Of a stretch of DNA of 64,000 nucleotides, positions 61,983 to 64,000 are shown piece by piece (position 1 is the first letter of the stretch; every line of letters begins with the position of its first letter). The notes beneath the pieces are model-generated. The model was not told where the DNA came from. It worked only from the letters and a program-made list of their open reading frames with translations, and ran no database searches. Position numbers and translations under genes: made by a program. The DNA comes from Olsenella sp. KGMB02461 (GTDB lineage Bacteria > Actinomycetota > Coriobacteriia > Coriobacteriales > Atopobiaceae), in the NCBI RefSeq assembly GCF_012584445.1, contig NZ_JABAHI010000012.1, forward strand, positions 124,001 to 188,000, read 5' to 3'.

Positions 61983-64000
61983 CTACGCCTCGCCCAGCTT
62001 GGGCCCGAAGACGCGCTCGACGTATGCCTCCAGCGTGCCCTCCTTGGCGAGCTCCGCGGCGTCCGCGAGCTCGAAGTTAGAGTCACATCCTTGGCCGACC
62101 TCGTCGTGGAAACCCAGGATGAAGTGGGTGGCAATCTCGTAGATAATCTTGGTGGGCGCGATGCCGAACACCTGATGCTCCAGGATGTGGTCCAAACGCT
62201 CGCGGTCGTCCGGGAAGGCGGCCTTCATGCCCTCGCTTCGGTACAGGCGCTTGATGATCTCGGTGATGTAGAGGCCAGACTTCATATACAGGTCGGCGAA
62301 GGTGTGGCTCGGGTCATCGAAGCAGCCCGGGTTCTCCTTCTCGAAGAGGTCCACCATCTGAACCACGACGTTGCGCGGCGTGAAGATCTGATTGGTCTTC
62401 TGGGGCGGCACGTAGTCGAAGATGTCCTCTGTCTGGGACTCGTCGAAGTAATTGGCCAGGCGTTCGCGCAGCTTGATGAACTCGCTCACGGAGTCGTTGA
62501 ATACGACCTCGTCGAAGAGGTGCCCAACGAAGCGCTTTACCTCGCCGGTCTCGCCATCGGTGTAGTCGCCGCCATCACGCAAAAAGCGGAACTCATCAAC
62601 GGTGATGCTCGTGACGTCCTGGAAGACGTCAGCGGGGATCACGGTGTCGAAGTTCGCGAGCGTCGTGCCCTCTTCGCCGTAGGCCATGAGGAACGACGGG
62701 ATGGTACGCGAGAAGCCGCGCAGATGAGCGCGCACCTTGTCCTCGATGCCCTGCTTCTCGTCCTCTTTCTTCGCCGTCTCCACCTCGCGCACCACGGTCT
62801 CGCCGGCGCGTTGCACGAGCTCCTCGCGGGAGTCCTCGAGCTTCTGGGCGAGCGTCTGGAACGCCTCCGCTTTCTGCTCGTCATGGCGCTTGTTCACCTC
62901 GGCGCGCTCGGTCTCGCTTGTCGCCGCCTTGAGCTCGTCCTTGCGCGACTGCTCGATGCGGCGCGCCTGAATCTGGTAGTCGCCGACCTGGCGGTTGAGT
63001 TGGATGTCGGCGTCCGCCTGGACCTTGCGCTCGATCTGCTGCTGCTGGCGCGGCTTGAGCTCGCTGCCGTAGCTCTCCTTGGCGGCCTGTACCAGAGGCG
63101 CGGTCACGCTCTGCTTGAAGGCCTCCTTGAGGTTGTCGAGCATCACCCGATCGTCGTCATCGGCCTCGTGGGCTTTCGCGATGTCGTCCATGTGGCCTGA
63201 GAATTCGACGGCGATGTCGCCGTAGACCTTCGGCCCGAAGATGTCCGCAGCCTTGCCTACGACCTGCTCGTCGGGAATCTCCACCTCGCCCTCGTCGTTG
63301 ATGGAGAGCTCGTCGGCCGTGCCCTCATCGATCTCGACCTTGTTCTTCTCGGCGTTCTGTGCCTTGCCCTGCTCGTAGGGATCGAAGCGCTGGATGATCT
63401 CCACGACCTCTGCCGGCGCGCGGAAGACGCTCGCGATGTTCTGGAACAGGAAGTTGCTCATAAAGCCGCGCCTGACCACCTCGCGGGCATGGATGCGCCT
63501 CGGCACGCTGAGCACCTGCTCGGCGTCGAGCTCGACCATCTGCCCCTCTTCGTCCTCGCCGTAGACGGGGAAGAAGTTCAGCAACTGACGGATATGGCGC
63601 TCGCGCGTTTCGACATCGCCGCCGCCGCGCGCGGTCTCGCCGTACAGGTCGTTGGCGAACTGCTCAAAGATAGTAAGCGTGCGCGCCGGGTCGAAGTCGA
63701 AGACGTAGGCGTTCTCCTTGCGCGCGTAGTTGCCGCCGCCCAGGTCGAACAGGCACGGGTTCTGCTGCGGAAGGCCGCCTGCATGTACAGTGCGGGGCTC
63801 GCCATGTTCGAGAGCATGAGCACGGCGGTCCACTCCGGCACGGTCACGCCCGTGGTCAGCTGGCCGACCGAAAGGGTGATGGTCCTGTCGTGGTCCTTGA
63901 TCGCGCGGCGTACCTTGTCGAGCGATTTCTCGTTCTCGTCATCGGCGTCGATCTTGCCGTCGCCAGCAGCGAGTACCACCTCGTAATCCTTGAAGACGGG
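61983..64000 (-). pseudogene. Helicase with degenerate DNA-methylase-like domain, frameshifted and cut by the window edge
   Basis: From the right edge one frame reads VFKDYEVVLAAGDGK, KDHDRTITLSVGQLTTGVTVPEW and SPALYMQAAFR, the last helicase motifs of a type I/III-like translocase. The continuation (QNPCLFDLGGGNYARKENAY) is in another frame, so one base is missing near 63,760-63,772. After a long charged coiled region comes a methylase-like segment: IFTPRNVVVQMVDLF, FADLYMKSGLYITEI in place of the DPxCGSG motif, and VFGIAPTKIIYEIATHF. The gene ends before any NPPY catalytic motif. Either the shift is an assembly error or the gene is inactive. Confidence 0.8.

Larger units (their letters stand above)
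52883..64000. mobile_element. Integrated genomic island at the 3' end of guaA (right end beyond window)
   Basis: The island begins at the guaA stop codon and carries a repeat array, an XRE repressor, an excisionase-like gene, a tyrosine integrase, a MobC-like gene and a leftward defence-like operon. The recurrent core word TGCCGAGAA, found 18 times in the preceding 51 kb, is absent. Codon and word use differ (for example frequent ACGT-containing words). The right attachment site is outside the window. A non-coding stretch of ~460 bases (53,031-53,499) holds only the repeat array. Confidence 0.85.

Overview
The window is a high-GC chromosomal segment of an anaerobic, saccharolytic actinobacterium. 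The DUF3516 helicase, the fused GH13-GH77 amylomaltase, the LCP wall protein, the large fused PurL, the pyruvate formate-lyase (PFL) fermentation genes and the ferredoxin-rich protein together suggest class Coriobacteriia (Olsenella/Atopobium-like). This assignment is inferred from protein character, not from a database search.

Layout. 1-8.6 kb: glucan metabolism (the end of a GH13-GH77 fusion and a second GH13 enzyme with an odd Ala/Gln-rich tail), with a nitroreductase, an orphan FtsX-type permease and a phosphoesterase. 8.8-14.4 kb, minus strand: a helicase followed by a hydrolase, an acyltransferase and a DUF6320 protein. 14.7-19.7 kb: a four-cluster ferredoxin protein, a two-component pair with a degenerate kinase, ychF and a GNAT. 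20.2-24.5 kb: PFL split into a large subunit without its glycyl-radical domain, a separate 83-aa glycyl-radical protein, an unknown gene and the activase. 24.9-32 kb: a redox-flavoured accessory region (flavodoxin, MerR regulator, CMD-cupin gene with an in-frame stop, aldo/keto reductase, DedA, DUF2798) with MerR-type operators, AT-rich repeats and an MFS/AKR deletion scar. 32.5-36.6 kb: a compact pilus operon (PilC/GspF-like protein, four small membrane or pseudopilin-like proteins, PilT-like ATPase). 36.7-43.8 kb: signalling genes (diguanylate cyclase, hybrid kinase, transglutaminase-like lipoprotein, HD-GYP regulator, HPt). 43.9-52.9 kb: purL, a ZIP transporter, a CmpB-like membrane protein, an LCP protein and guaA.

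From the 3' end of guaA to the right edge lies an integrated island. It starts with an array of GGGGAGTAAA repeats, then an XRE repressor facing an excisionase-integrase pair, a MobC-like protein, and a leftward defence-like operon that is cut by the window edge. In transcription order the operon encodes a helicase with a degenerate methylase domain (frameshifted), an unrecognised 437-aa protein, a ParB-like protein, an SNF2-type helicase and a GmrSD-like DUF262/DUF1524 protein.

The most notable signals are: (1) a 9-mer, TGCCGAGAA, found 18 times in the first 51 kb and never in the island, resembling a DNA-uptake or other genome-signature sequence; (2) the split PFL; (3) the multi-gene defence-like cassette at guaA; and (4) two sets of shared intergenic palindromes that suggest small regulons.
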